A stretch of 41,741 nucleotides of DNA from OLB16 sp964481775 (GTDB taxonomy: Bacteria; Hinthialibacterota; Hinthialibacteria; OLB16). Both the position numbers and the translations under genes were made by a program. The stretch spans positions 1 through 41,741 of the forward strand of contig CAYZUX010000021.1 in NCBI GenBank assembly GCA_964481775.1. Reading direction: 5' to 3'. Below, piece after piece: positions 33,293 through 41,741 of this stretch; the stretch's first letter is position 1, and every line of letters begins with the position of its first letter. The notes beneath the pieces were generated by a model that worked only from the letters and a program-made list of their open reading frames with translations, had not been told where the DNA came from and did not search any database.

Positions 33293-34201
33293 TCATCCCA
33301 GGCTGCTCTCAATTTCATGCACATGCGCGATCAGTTCCTGCGCGATGTGTTCGCTGCAGGTATCAAAATCGGGTGACTGGAGCCTGACTACCGGAGTCTG
33401 GAAGATCCCTTTGCTGACCAGCAACCTTTTGAAGAAACGGATGGAGGTGTCCAGCTCCTGGTTGGTGAAGGCAAGCACCGGCAAGAGCCGCCAGAAAAGA
33501 TCTTTTGCATCCTCGCGCCGGCCCGCACGATGGAGCGAGTCGATACGCTTGTAGATCCGGATCATGCTGCACTCAGGAATCATGGCATGAACACCACGAT
33601 CGAGCCCCTCGATGTACTGTTGAACTGCCCAGCCACCTGAAACATGCAGCTGTTCCCCAAACTCCTTCAGAATCGCCGAATACTTGGGACCTGCCGGAAG
33701 GGTCTCGACCTTGATGGCTCTGAATTGAGGAATTGAATCACGGAGGGTCCGGATGGTTTCCAGTGCGAGACCAGTTCCCCCTGGTTCCCAATCCTGGATC
33801 ATGAGACAGATGCGCATTCCCTGGGCTACTTCCTTGAAAAATGCAGGGATGAGATCCCTCTGAGGATAGAGGTGGGGAGGCACAGCCACAACACACCCGG
33901 TGGCTCCCTGGTGTTCCGCCTCCCTGATGACACGCTGGCAGATCGCGGGATCAGTGGATCCAGTGGCCCAAAAGACTGGGATCCTGGCGCAGACCATATC
34001 CTGTACCTTCCGCGCCAGGAGTAATTTCTCATCCACCGTGAGCCAGGCATTCTCGCTGGCGATTGCGGGAACCAGAAATCCATCGATTCCCGCCTCCATC
34101 GCATCAACCACGAGTCTCTCGTAAGAGTCCCAGTCGATCTCACGATTGTTGAGAAAAGGGGTCTGGAGGACTCCCATAACTCCCACAGGTGCCTGATTCA
34201 T
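33293..34201 (-). CDS. DapA/NanA superfamily aldolase (not DapA itself)
   Basis: The 302-aa product is a class I, Schiff-base TIM-barrel aldolase of the dihydrodipicolinate synthase/N-acetylneuraminate lyase superfamily. The Schiff-base lysine is K164 in FRAIKVE. The carboxylate-binding GTTGE loop of DapA is replaced by AIASE (Glu50 kept), and the catalytic-tyrosine segment PPYY reads PPHLY, so lysine biosynthesis is unlikely. A keto-acid sugar or sialic-acid-like substrate fits the sulfatase and glycosidase neighbours. The ATG at 34201 follows GGAGGAGG with a 7-nt spacer. It is divergent from the glycoside-hydrolase-like gene. Confidence 0.85.
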   Translation of the reverse strand: MNQAPVGVMGVLQTPFLNNREIDWDSYERLVVDAMEAGIDGFLVPAIASENAWLTVDEKLLLARKVQDMVCARIPVFWATGSTDPAICQRVIREAEHQGATGCVVAVPPHLYPQRDLIPAFFKEVAQGMRICLMIQDWEPGGTGLALETIRTLRDSIPQFRAIKVETLPAGPKYSAILKEFGEQLHVSGGWAVQQYIEGLDRGVHAMIPECSMIRIYKRIDSLHRAGRREDAKDLFWRLLPVLAFTNQELDTSIRFFKRLLVSKGIFQTPVVRLQSPDFDTCSEHIAQELIAHVHEIESSLG

Positions 34202-34328
34202 ACCCTGGCCTCCTCCATCAATCTTGCTTGAATGAAAAAGCATGGACAAAGCAAACCTGGAACTGACGGAAAGGTAAAGAATCTGTAGACTGGATGTTAC
34301 CCCACTGATCCAGACTTGGAGGAATATG

Positions 34329-36833
34329 ATGACTCGATTCGTTTGTTTTGCGTTTCTGATACCCTCACTCTATGGCTTCATGACTTCCCCGATAGCCGTT
34401 GGAGATCCCCTCCCAGTGAAATCCATCACAGTCATCCTCGACGACAATGCTTTGGCCCAGACACAGTTGTGTGGAGATCTGCTTAAGGACCGAATCAGAT
34501 CACGCAGTCAGGTGGAGATCGAGGTGGTGCGGTCAGCCAAACTGGTCACACCTCAGCCAGACAGACTGATCGTCTACCTGGGGCGGACTGGGGATTCTCT
34601 GCTGAAGCCAGTGGCTGAATCCAGCGGCCTGCGTTTGCCTGATGCTTCCGACCCAGGTCCGGAAGGCTTTGCATTGAAAGTGGGGCTGATCGAAGGACAT
34701 CCTGTCGTTGCCGCGGTGGGAGTGGACCCACTCGGTACATTGTATGCGGTGGGTGAACTGTTAAGGCGTATCACCTACTACTCTGATTCCATTTCGATCG
34801 ATATTTGTGATCTGTGTAGCGCTCCGGCCTATCGGTGGCGTGGATCCTCGGCCAACCAGGGGGGCACCATGCGCCAGATGACCGGTGCACGGGCCTGGAC
34901 TAAAGAGGAGCTCCGCGGAGTGGACCTCGACCATGCTCTGGCTGGTTCGAACACCATCTACGCTTATGGCGAGGATGTGGCCTGGGCGAAAAGTTATGGT
35001 CTCAAGGTGACCCAGGGGTGCCGTCCCAACCATCTGCCTGACCAGCCCATCCCACCAGAATGGAAGCGCAAGGGAACCGAGGAGGGCGAGTATGTGTGTC
35101 CCTCAGTGCCTGAAGCCCGCAAGGCACTCATCGAGCATTACAGGAAGGATTTCGCCAAGCATGGCGACACCGATGTACTGCGTTTCTTCGCGGGCGATCC
35201 GGGCGGGTGCCGTTGCGATCTCTGCCAACCCTGGGGGAAAACTTTCATCGAGCTTTGCGCGGAACTGGCTTCGATCTGGAAAGAGTTTCATCCGGATTGC
35301 GAGATCCAGATCGCCAATCAGGATGTCGACAATGCCGGGGATGAAGCCATCTTCACTTACCTGAATGAGAAACCGCATGCGTGGTTGAACTCAATCTGCT
35401 ATGGACCGGGCAGCAATGCCATGTCCGAGTACTTCAGACCCGAACTCCGTAAAGACCTGTTCATTTACCCGGCGCATGGCCCTATCAACCGGTACCTGGC
35501 CTATACACTGCAGAATCTCCCCAAGGATGTCAGTATTGTCCACTACTCCGATGTCTCGCACTGGATCAGTGCTCAATACCAGGTCAGCCATCCGAATCGT
35601 CATCTCGCATTGATCTACGGACGCCGCACCTTCCACCAACGTCCTCAGGCGTTCTATCACATCTTCAATTCCATCATGCCCTTTTCCGAGGGAGACATCC
35701 TCTACTCGGAGGGGTATCACGATGAGCTGCACCAGTACCTCTGGAACCGGATGCTGTGGAATCCCAACCGGAGCCTCGATGACCTGTTACTGGAATATGC
35801 CACCTACCACTTCGGTTCCGAAGCGGCGCCGGAGATGGTTCAGGCCTCTTATCAACTGGAGAAGAACCTGGAAGAACCACTCGAGTCTAATCCCGGTATT
35901 GATCGTTACTACAACCTGGTCAAGAGCGCGGGCACCAGGATCCCAGCGAACCTCCCTGAGAAGGATCACCGCTGGCGATTGCACATGCAGAAAGGGGCAT
36001 TGGACAAGTACTTCCAAAACCGGATGAGGAGAGAGAGGAGCCTGGCGGCAGAGGCGGGGGATGTGCTCACGGACGGGAAGGAATCCATTGATAAAGCAGT
36101 CCTGCATGCACAAGAGATCCTCAGCCAGCCCCTGGAAACCGAGGAAATGACCAATCTCCGTGAAGAAGCTGAGAGACTCGCCGATGAGAGCGATCGTCTG
36201 TTTGGAATCCGCAATGAGGGAATCAAACGGACCGGTCTGGATCTGACCGGATTCAACTGGTTCAGGCATCAGATCGAGAAAGCGGTCGAATCTCCCACTG
36301 TCCAGGAAAAGTCTCAGATCGTGGAGGCCACCCTTCATTACGAAGATCCTGGAGAGGGAGGTTTTTATGATGATGCGGGAGAAGAGGGACGGCAGCCTCA
36401 TCGGATCGAGGGGGAGAACCTGTGGAATCCAGCCCAATTTCTTCACCTGCTCGATCCCGCCAACCGTCCCAGCGCCAATTCGTTCTGCCACAACCGTACT
36501 GGCCCGGTCCGTTTCGCCTACACAGACCTTGATCCCTCCGCCACCTACAGATTGCGTGTGACCCTGGTGACACTGAAGCTGACGCCTGAATTACTTGCTC
36601 GTTTCGGACTACAGGAAAACCAGGTTCAAAGGCAGCAGGATATCCTTGCGGATCAGGTAGTGTTGGCCAAGGACCTGGAGGTTCCCTCGTACACAGCAAA
36701 GCAATATGAGTTCAACATTCCCCATGAAACCACTCGGGATGGAAGTGTCGAGATTCGTTTCGATGCTCATCCAGCGGAGGGGAAGTTCGCGGCGTCGATT
36801 GTTTCGGAGGTATGGTTGTTGAGAGAGAAGTAA
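34329..36833 (+). CDS. Exported glycoside-hydrolase-like protein (GH20/GH67-type N-domain)
   Basis: The 834-aa product has a signal peptide (FVCFAFLIPSLYGFMTSPIA). Residues ~30-160 resemble the alpha/beta domain found before GH20, GH67 and GH84 barrels (LIVYLGRTGDSLL, GLIEGHPVVAAVGVDPLGTLYAVGELL). A barrel-like region follows (YRWRGSSANQGG; DVLRFFAGDPGGCRCDLCQPW), then helical and beta C-terminal domains. A catalytic acid pair cannot be assigned. The CRCDLC cluster is unusual for a secreted hydrolase and also occurs in uncharacterised secreted proteins annotated as DUF4838-like. ATG at 34329 is preferred over 34326 because GGAGG is only 3 nt from the first. A role in degrading a polysaccharide is inferred with its neighbours. 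Confidence 0.75.
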   Translation: MTRFVCFAFLIPSLYGFMTSPIAVGDPLPVKSITVILDDNALAQTQLCGDLLKDRIRSRSQVEIEVVRSAKLVTPQPDRLIVYLGRTGDSLLKPVAESSGLRLPDASDPGPEGFALKVGLIEGHPVVAAVGVDPLGTLYAVGELLRRITYYSDSISIDICDLCSAPAYRWRGSSANQGGTMRQMTGARAWTKEELRGVDLDHALAGSNTIYAYGEDVAWAKSYGLKVTQGCRPNHLPDQPIPPEWKRKGTEEGEYVCPSVPEARKALIEHYRKDFAKHGDTDVLRFFAGDPGGCRCDLCQPWGKTFIELCAELASIWKEFHPDCEIQIANQDVDNAGDEAIFTYLNEKPHAWLNSICYGPGSNAMSEYFRPELRKDLFIYPAHGPINRYLAYTLQNLPKDVSIVHYSDVSHWISAQYQVSHPNRHLALIYGRRTFHQRPQAFYHIFNSIMPFSEGDILYSEGYHDELHQYLWNRMLWNPNRSLDDLLLEYATYHFGSEAAPEMVQASYQLEKNLEEPLESNPGIDRYYNLVKSAGTRIPANLPEKDHRWRLHMQKGALDKYFQNRMRRERSLAAEAGDVLTDGKESIDKAVLHAQEILSQPLETEEMTNLREEAERLADESDRLFGIRNEGIKRTGLDLTGFNWFRHQIEKAVESPTVQEKSQIVEATLHYEDPGEGGFYDDAGEEGRQPHRIEGENLWNPAQFLHLLDPANRPSANSFCHNRTGPVRFAYTDLDPSATYRLRVTLVTLKLTPELLARFGLQENQVQRQQDILADQVVLAKDLEVPSYTAKQYEFNIPHETTRDGSVEIRFDAHPAEGKFAASIVSEVWLLREK

Positions 36834-36835
36834 GT

Positions 36836-39475
36836 TCAGTCTGTTTGTGGTTCAGCAAGAAAACAGACCGCTTGCTGGCTGCGTGGATCAGCAACCACCT
36901 GGAGGAGAAGGCCACCGGAGGCCTCGCCGACATCGATCACCCGGACCAGATCAACAAAATCCTTTGCTTCTGGGACAAGGGCCAGAAGGTGGTTGGCGGA
37001 AGAATTCAGGAATCCGGCGTTATACCCGGAGTTGGGATCTGATGGATACACTGGGAGATAGATGATCTTCGATTCGACCAGATCCTGGAAGAAATGGGTT
37101 CCATAGGAGACCTCGGGAACATGTCCAGCTTCCTCGCGGGCCACCTCCACCAGAACCGAGGTGTTGTTGATATCCGCATAGCTGACATTCACACCCATCT
37201 GGATATTACTGCTCCCCCACCTTCCCGGACCTACCATAATGCTGCCCCCCTCCTGTACCAGGGGGTGGCTGTTTACTCGTCCGACGACCCTGCCAACTGA
37301 ACGCTTCATGTCGGTGGAGGGCATTGCCGCATAACGGAGCGGATCGATGAAGATCAGGAACCGAACATCTTTCACCACACCCCCACTGACTATCCGGTTG
37401 GCGCGGAAAAGGACCCGGTCTTCGGGGATATTTCCAGGCAGATCAACCTCAACACCCTCCATTCCAGGCAGTCCCATCGGCCTGCACTGCAGAAGGTTGA
37501 TCCGGATTTTTCCCGCAGGGGTTACGAAAGCCGTGAACTCACTGTCGATGGGAATCCCATAAGCCTTCTCCAGATCTTCAAGCATCCGCCCCAGGAGCGG
37601 CACGAAATCAGTTTTCCGGATCAGATTATTGAAGGTGAGTACCAGCGCATCCACATCGGCATCAATGAACACCGAGGATGGATCCGAAAGGAAACCATTG
37701 CTGCGTGTGGAAACGAACAGGTGAAGATTCGGATAATCCTTCTTCTCAAGCACCTCATCCACAAAACGGGTCACGAGGGCATTCTCATCAAGGTCTAAGA
37801 GATCCACTTCCTTTTGGGAATACTTGACCATTTCCACTCCAACTTCGGGACGCAGTTCGGGGTGGCTGATAGAGATCATACGGGGATAGTCATAGTTGGT
37901 TCGATCAACCGCCCGTGTTCCCATCCCAAACACCAGGCGTACTACCCCTTTATTACGGTCGATCCGGTCAGTCCAGGCATACAGATTCTTGGAAAAAGCG
38001 ACACCCGCCAGACTGGGGAAAAAGGTCCGTTTGTAGGGCATCCCGGAAACCCGTTGTACCAATAACGCCATCTGTTCATCACTCTCCGCCAGTCCGCGTT
38101 TACGGCGGTAGGAGAGGGCATTGGGATCGAGTGCACTGGCATAGACCAGTTTCACGGCATTCAGAAAAGCCTCCATTCGCTTTTCGGGGCTTCCCTGGTT
38201 GGTACAGAATTCACTGCGGTATTTCCCGGCGAAGGCATTTCCAAAACTATCTTCCAGGAGACTGCTGGAGCGTACGATGATTGGAGCTTGACCGAAATAC
38301 TCCAGCATGTTCTGGAACTGTTCCATCACATCACGCGGGAATGTGCCCTCCAGGAAACGTTTTTCAAGATCCTCAAACTCCCCATCGGTAATCTGGGTAG
38401 CACGTGAAAGCTGAAGACGAAGACGAAATAGATCGTTGTTGACCAGAAAAGTGAAGAAGACATCTGACCCGATGTAGAAAGAATCATGGTCTTCGATGAC
38501 TGTGTTGTATTGCTCAGCCCCCCAGGCACGACGAAGAATTCTCCGTGCCAGCAGCATCCCGAGCGCTTTCCCGCCAATGCGGCCCGACCCCACAATCCGG
38601 CTGCGAATCAGGAAGAGATCTTCGAGAGAAAAGTACTCATCCGCAAGTCTCACAAAGTCGGGATGACTTCCCAGTAACATCCGTGAAAGTTCCTGTTTGA
38701 GAGAAGCCGCCTCCGGTTGGGCATTCACCGATTCCTCGGGTTCATCCCTGTACTGAAGGAGTTTCCGGTACACGGATTCCCAGGGAGCAATCGATTCAGC
38801 CCCCGCGCGCAGCGGATTTTTACGCGCGAGCGAGGTGATCTCGGCTGCCTCGCCACTGTGAATCACCGGGACCAGCTCCTGTTCGGTGATCTCATGGGGC
38901 ATGAACATCTGGGAGGAGTAACGGTCCCAGACTTTCAGGGCATGGAAAAAGGGCTGACCCTTGACATGGTAGACATTGATGAGCAGCTGGGTGGTATCAC
39001 GAATCCGTGCCACGGTATCGTCTTCGTGGCTTCCCATTGTGAGAGCAAAATAGGTCACCGTGTCCAGTTCGAAAAGGAAGGGGCAGGTAACCTGAAAGAA
39101 ATTGCCGAGGAGTTCATCGGTGGCCCACTCAGTCACCAGGGCTGATAAATTATCAAAAACATAAAAGGCTTCACGGCCACGCTCCTCGATGATCCGGTGA
39201 ACAGTGGTACTGAAAGGATCGAAACCAATGCTTGGATCGAGCTCGATGGTTTCGACTCCGGGCATCGGTTTGAGGATGGGAGGATGAGCGGCAAAACGCA
39301 TGTAGATACAACGTCTGCCATCCTGAAGTGCCTGGTTGATAAACGGCACGGCAAACGCCCGGTAGACATCCAGATTATCCACCTGCCAGACCACATTATC
39401 CCCAAGACGAATCCCCTGCAGGACCTCATCGAGGGAGGGGATCCCACTCCGGATCATGCGTGCATTGGGCTGCAT
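36836..39475 (-). CDS. Pseudo-KaiC / PEP-synthase-like ATP-binding fusion protein
   Basis: The 879-aa product starts with a KaiC/RecA-like fold (RSGIPSLDEVLQGIRLGDNV, then a Walker B-like AFYVFDNLSALV), but the Walker A glycine-rich loop is missing: the sequence after LGDNVVWQ reads VDNLDVYRAF. Residues ~295-700 match the PEP/pyruvate-binding ATP-grasp domain of PPDK and PEP synthase (GRIGGKALGMLLARRIL; IIVRSSSLLEDSFGNAFAGK). The swivelling phosphohistidine domain and the PEP-binding barrel are absent. The last ~170 residues form a distinct conserved-looking block (GPGRWGSSNIQMGVNVSYAD, YGTHFFQDLVES). The gene follows the dehydrogenase by 9 bp. A regulatory phosphotransfer or nucleotide-sensing role is speculative. 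Confidence 0.8.
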   Translation of the reverse strand: MQPNARMIRSGIPSLDEVLQGIRLGDNVVWQVDNLDVYRAFAVPFINQALQDGRRCIYMRFAAHPPILKPMPGVETIELDPSIGFDPFSTTVHRIIEERGREAFYVFDNLSALVTEWATDELLGNFFQVTCPFLFELDTVTYFALTMGSHEDDTVARIRDTTQLLINVYHVKGQPFFHALKVWDRYSSQMFMPHEITEQELVPVIHSGEAAEITSLARKNPLRAGAESIAPWESVYRKLLQYRDEPEESVNAQPEAASLKQELSRMLLGSHPDFVRLADEYFSLEDLFLIRSRIVGSGRIGGKALGMLLARRILRRAWGAEQYNTVIEDHDSFYIGSDVFFTFLVNNDLFRLRLQLSRATQITDGEFEDLEKRFLEGTFPRDVMEQFQNMLEYFGQAPIIVRSSSLLEDSFGNAFAGKYRSEFCTNQGSPEKRMEAFLNAVKLVYASALDPNALSYRRKRGLAESDEQMALLVQRVSGMPYKRTFFPSLAGVAFSKNLYAWTDRIDRNKGVVRLVFGMGTRAVDRTNYDYPRMISISHPELRPEVGVEMVKYSQKEVDLLDLDENALVTRFVDEVLEKKDYPNLHLFVSTRSNGFLSDPSSVFIDADVDALVLTFNNLIRKTDFVPLLGRMLEDLEKAYGIPIDSEFTAFVTPAGKIRINLLQCRPMGLPGMEGVEVDLPGNIPEDRVLFRANRIVSGGVVKDVRFLIFIDPLRYAAMPSTDMKRSVGRVVGRVNSHPLVQEGGSIMVGPGRWGSSNIQMGVNVSYADINNTSVLVEVAREEAGHVPEVSYGTHFFQDLVESKIIYLPVYPSDPNSGYNAGFLNSSANHLLALVPEAKDFVDLVRVIDVGEASGGLLLQVVADPRSQQAVCFLAEPQTD

Positions 39476-39484
39476 CGGTTAGAC

Positions 39485-40732
39485 CTAAATCCTTCCGCGA
39501 ATCCTCATGGCTTCGACTACACGGGTCACGGCAACCACATAGGCCGCCTTGCGCATGTTGATACTGAATCGGTTGGAGGCATCCAGGACAGCGTGATAAG
39601 AAGCGGTCATTTTCTGGTCAAGACGTTCATGGACCAGGTCACGATCCCAATGGAACATGTAAGCATTCTGGACCATTTCAAAGTAGGAAACGGTCACCCC
39701 GCCTCCATTGCAGAGGAAGTCTGGAATCTGGTGGATACCCTTCCGGTAGAGGATGGCATCGGCCTCGGGGGTGGTGGGTCCATTAGCCAACTCGGCCAGG
39801 ATCCGAGCCTTGATCCTGGAGGCATTGGACTCGGTGATCACATTCTCAATAGCCGCCGGAATAAGGATATCGACATCCAGTTCCAGCAGCTGCTCATTCG
39901 TGATCGCCTCCGCACCCGGCATCCCCGCAACAGAACCGGTCATTGCCTTGAATTTTCTGACTGCCTCAGGATCGAGTCCCGAATGGTTCAGAATCCCGCC
40001 ACGACTGTCACTGACCGCGACCACCTTCGCCCCATACAGAGTCGTACTCAATAGGGCCGCGAAATACCCGGCGTTTCCGAATCCCTGCACGGCCACTTTC
40101 GCACGTGAAAGGTCGATGCCACAGAGACCGGCAGCCTCACGGATCGTGTACATGCCTCCCCGCGCCGCTGCATCGGCACGCCCCACCGAACCGCCAATTG
40201 CCAGAGGTTTTCCTGTAATGACCCCAAACTGGCTCTGACGGCTGATCTTGAAGTACTCATCCATCATCCAGGCCATGACCTGCGGATCGGTGTAAATGTC
40301 AGGAGCGGGGATATCCTTCTCCGGTCCCAGAAAGTCCACAATCGCATCAACATAGGCCCGGGAAAGGCGTTCCAATTCCCCACGTGACATCTCTTTGGGA
40401 TTACACATAACCCCCCCGCCGGCACCCCCCAATGGCAAATCCAGCAACGCACATTTCCAGGTCATCCAGGCGGCCTGGGCCCGCATGGCATCGATGGTTC
40501 GATCGGGATGAAAACGGATCCCCCCTTTGGTGGGTCCCTTGGCATCATTGTACTGAACACGGCACCCTTGGAACACACGAATGGAACCATCATCCATTCT
40601 GACGGGTAGAGAAACACGCACCTCCCGCATGGGTTGACGCAAAATGGAGTGAACGCCGGGATCGAGACGGAGAATTTCCGCGCACTCAGCCAGTTGTTTA
40701 TCAGCCACGTCAAAGGAACTCAGTACGGACAT
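39485..40732 (-). CDS. Glu/Leu/Phe/Val dehydrogenase family protein lacking the catalytic lysine
   Basis: The 415-aa product aligns throughout with archaeal/Thermotoga-type glutamate dehydrogenases: GPTKGGIRFH (Lys69), TWKCALLDLP (Lys93), PAPDIYT (Asp145), GVITGKPLAIGGS, the Rossmann GFGNAG, and IPDFLCNGGGVTVSYFE. The catalytic motif GGAKGG reads GGAGGG: the lysine is Gly105, encoded by GGC. That lysine drives oxidative deamination in characterised family members, so normal activity is doubtful. It sits in an operon behind a second, E. coli-type glutamate dehydrogenase, suggesting a regulatory or partner subunit, as in the hetero-oligomeric glutamate dehydrogenase of Thermus, where one subunit is non-catalytic. 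AGGAG lies 8 nt from the ATG. Confidence 0.88.
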   Translation of the reverse strand: MSVLSSFDVADKQLAECAEILRLDPGVHSILRQPMREVRVSLPVRMDDGSIRVFQGCRVQYNDAKGPTKGGIRFHPDRTIDAMRAQAAWMTWKCALLDLPLGGAGGGVMCNPKEMSRGELERLSRAYVDAIVDFLGPEKDIPAPDIYTDPQVMAWMMDEYFKISRQSQFGVITGKPLAIGGSVGRADAAARGGMYTIREAAGLCGIDLSRAKVAVQGFGNAGYFAALLSTTLYGAKVVAVSDSRGGILNHSGLDPEAVRKFKAMTGSVAGMPGAEAITNEQLLELDVDILIPAAIENVITESNASRIKARILAELANGPTTPEADAILYRKGIHQIPDFLCNGGGVTVSYFEMVQNAYMFHWDRDLVHERLDQKMTASYHAVLDASNRFSINMRKAAYVVAVTRVVEAMRIRGRI

Positions 40733-40743
40733 GAATGGGTCTC

Positions 40744-41622
40744 CTATCGTTTCTCTGGTCTCCAGTAGTCCTCATGGTCCGGACTCATGGTCTGTCCAGC
40801 GGCATCATCCTGGTGTTTTTCCCGGGGTTGAACCTGACCAGGGGCCTGACGGTAGATTTCAGCTGGACGCCAAGCTTCATGGTAGAGATAGGCCAATGAA
40901 TCCCCATCCGCGGAGAGGTGGGAAGGCTTGGAACCAAGTCTTCCAAGCCCTCCTTCATCAATCACATATCCCAGAAACTCACGTTGCAGCTCTTTGAAAC
41001 ACAGATCGAGCATCCACTGGCAAGTTTCAAACGCTTCAGTTTGACGCCCTTCGGCACAACAATTAACCGAGACATTCTGGAAGTCAATCGTCAGGTTCCT
41101 TCCTCCAGGACCTGTGATCTTCCCGATCCGTTCAGAGGCCTGGCGGCAAATGACGAGGGCTTGCTCCACCTTGCCCTGGGTACAGTAAACCATGGCCAGG
41201 TGATGAAGGCTCATGTGAAAGGTCTTCGAGTTGGCTTCCGGGATGCGCGAATACGCAGCACGTTCCTGGATCTCAAGGGCCTCTTTGTAGGCTTCTTCGG
41301 CACGGTCATACTTCTGTCTGACATGGTAAAGCAGGCCTACCAGGTTCAGAGCACTGCATACCTCCAGAGAATCCGGCCCGAACAATTGCCGTTCCAAGGC
41401 CAGAGATCTCTGGAGATATTCTTCAGCCTGCTCCAAACGTCCCCGGGAAAAGTAGAAGACACCCAGGGTCTTCATCTGAAGCACCACATAGGCATTGGGT
41501 TGATGACCTTTTTCAGCCTCTTCGAGGGCCGCCAGGAAAGCTTTCTCCGCAGCGGCATAATCGTGCTTGCGCAGAGCGGCATCGGCCTTTTTCCTGTGCT
41601 GCATCATGAGTGCATAACTCAA
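40744..41622 (-). CDS. Tetratricopeptide repeat protein
   Basis: The 292-aa product has about four TPR-type repeats (ADAALRKHDYAAAEKAFLAA; GVFYFSRGRLEQAEEYLQRS; GLLYHVRQKYDRAEEAYKEA; AMVYCTQGKVEQALVICRQA) and a polar C-terminal tail, with no signal peptide. TPR proteins scaffold complexes. The start is probably TTG at 41622, since AAGGAG lies 7 nt before it; an ATG at 41607 is the alternative. It lies 34 bp after the gdhA-type gene and 11 bp before the lysine-less dehydrogenase, so it is probably cotranscribed with both and could bridge them. Confidence 0.85.
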   Translation of the reverse strand: MSYALMMQHRKKADAALRKHDYAAAEKAFLAALEEAEKGHQPNAYVVLQMKTLGVFYFSRGRLEQAEEYLQRSLALERQLFGPDSLEVCSALNLVGLLYHVRQKYDRAEEAYKEALEIQERAAYSRIPEANSKTFHMSLHHLAMVYCTQGKVEQALVICRQASERIGKITGPGGRNLTIDFQNVSVNCCAEGRQTEAFETCQWMLDLCFKELQREFLGYVIDEGGLGRLGSKPSHLSADGDSLAYLYHEAWRPAEIYRQAPGQVQPREKHQDDAAGQTMSPDHEDYWRPEKR

Positions 41623-41656
41623 GGTTTTTCTCCTTGTTGCGGCCCCGATACGGTGA

Positions 41657-41741
41657 TCAGACCAGACCTTGATCGATCATGGCATCGGCAACCTTGACGA
41701 ATCCGGCGATATTCGCGCCGACCACATAATTGCCGGGATGT
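41657..41741 (-). CDS. gdhA: C-terminal end of NADP-type glutamate dehydrogenase (5' part outside window)
   Basis: The last 28 codons are visible on the minus strand and end in TGA at 41659-41657. The peptide HPGNYVVGANIAGFVKVADA, followed by MIDQGLV, is nearly identical in style to the C-terminus of E. coli-type hexameric NADP-dependent glutamate dehydrogenase (GYVKGANIAGFVKVADAMLA). The enzyme makes glutamate from 2-oxoglutarate and ammonium. As first visible gene of the operon it would precede the TPR protein and the lysine-less paralogue. Confidence 0.88.
   Translation of the reverse strand, partial: HPGNYVVGANIAGFVKVADAMIDQGLV

Noticed and set aside
33293..34201. dapA (lysine biosynthesis)
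   Set aside because: GTTGE and PPYY motifs are replaced, and neighbours are glycan-type genes.

Overview
The window reads as chromosomal DNA from a Gram-negative bacterium with roughly 50-55% G+C. The Gram-negative assignment rests on an OmpA-type peptidoglycan-binding domain, a PspA homologue, a multiheme cytochrome and a type II/IV pseudopilin. Several traits recall the genomes of uncultured PVC/FCB-adjacent lineages: very large lamin-tail/CotH surface proteins, a secreted sulfatase, URO-D-like decarboxylase plus TIM-barrel epimerase catabolic pairs, and a cohesin/EF-hand protein. Hydrogenedentota-, Sumerlaeota-, Omnitrophota- or Planctomycetota-like groups would fit, but nothing here fixes the phylum. 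No tRNA, rRNA, CRISPR array, transposase or prophage gene was seen.

Layout. (1) 1-1764: the end of a thioredoxin-fold/tetraheme cytochrome gene and a zinc-ribbon/TPR tail-anchored protein, closed by a shared terminator. (2) 1771-6363, minus: the rpsO-pnp RNA/ribosome locus with a structured leader and spacer, preceded by an aldehyde dehydrogenase. (3) 6469-9125, minus: a two-gene exported pair, a glycine-rich protein with an EF-hand tail and a cohesin-like protein with dockerin-like EF-hands. (4) 9435-11849: a P-II protein and thiC; thiC has a strong leader hairpin but no recognisable TPP riboswitch. (5) 12318-19582, plus: a six-gene envelope cluster of PspA/IM30 protein, ABC substrate-binding protein fused to OmpA, ABC permease with an interrupted coupling loop, ABC ATPase, membrane coiled-coil protein and a two-module AAA+ ATPase. 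(6) 19680-23304: a LacI regulator divergent from a URO-D-like enzyme and a sugar epimerase/isomerase. (7) 23764-36833: pseudopilin, a 2426-residue lamin-tail/CotH protein, sulfatase, DapA/NanA-type aldolase and a glycoside-hydrolase-like exported protein. (8) 36836-41741, minus: an apparent operon beginning with an NADP-type glutamate dehydrogenase (only its 3' end is in the window), then a TPR protein, a second dehydrogenase of the Glu/Leu/Phe/Val family whose usual catalytic lysine is a glycine, and a KaiC-like/PEP-synthase-like fusion lacking a Walker A loop and the phosphohistidine domain.

The best candidates for undescribed biology are region 5, a membrane-stress-type module built around a transporter that may be tethered to peptidoglycan and coupled to an AAA+ machine, and region 8, a glutamate/nitrogen operon with a probably non-classical dehydrogenase subunit and a pseudo-KaiC nucleotide-binding protein. 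A 140-bp miniature inverted-repeat element occurs twice (11967-12106 and 23440-23579), and a single hairpin unit of it lies inside region 5.
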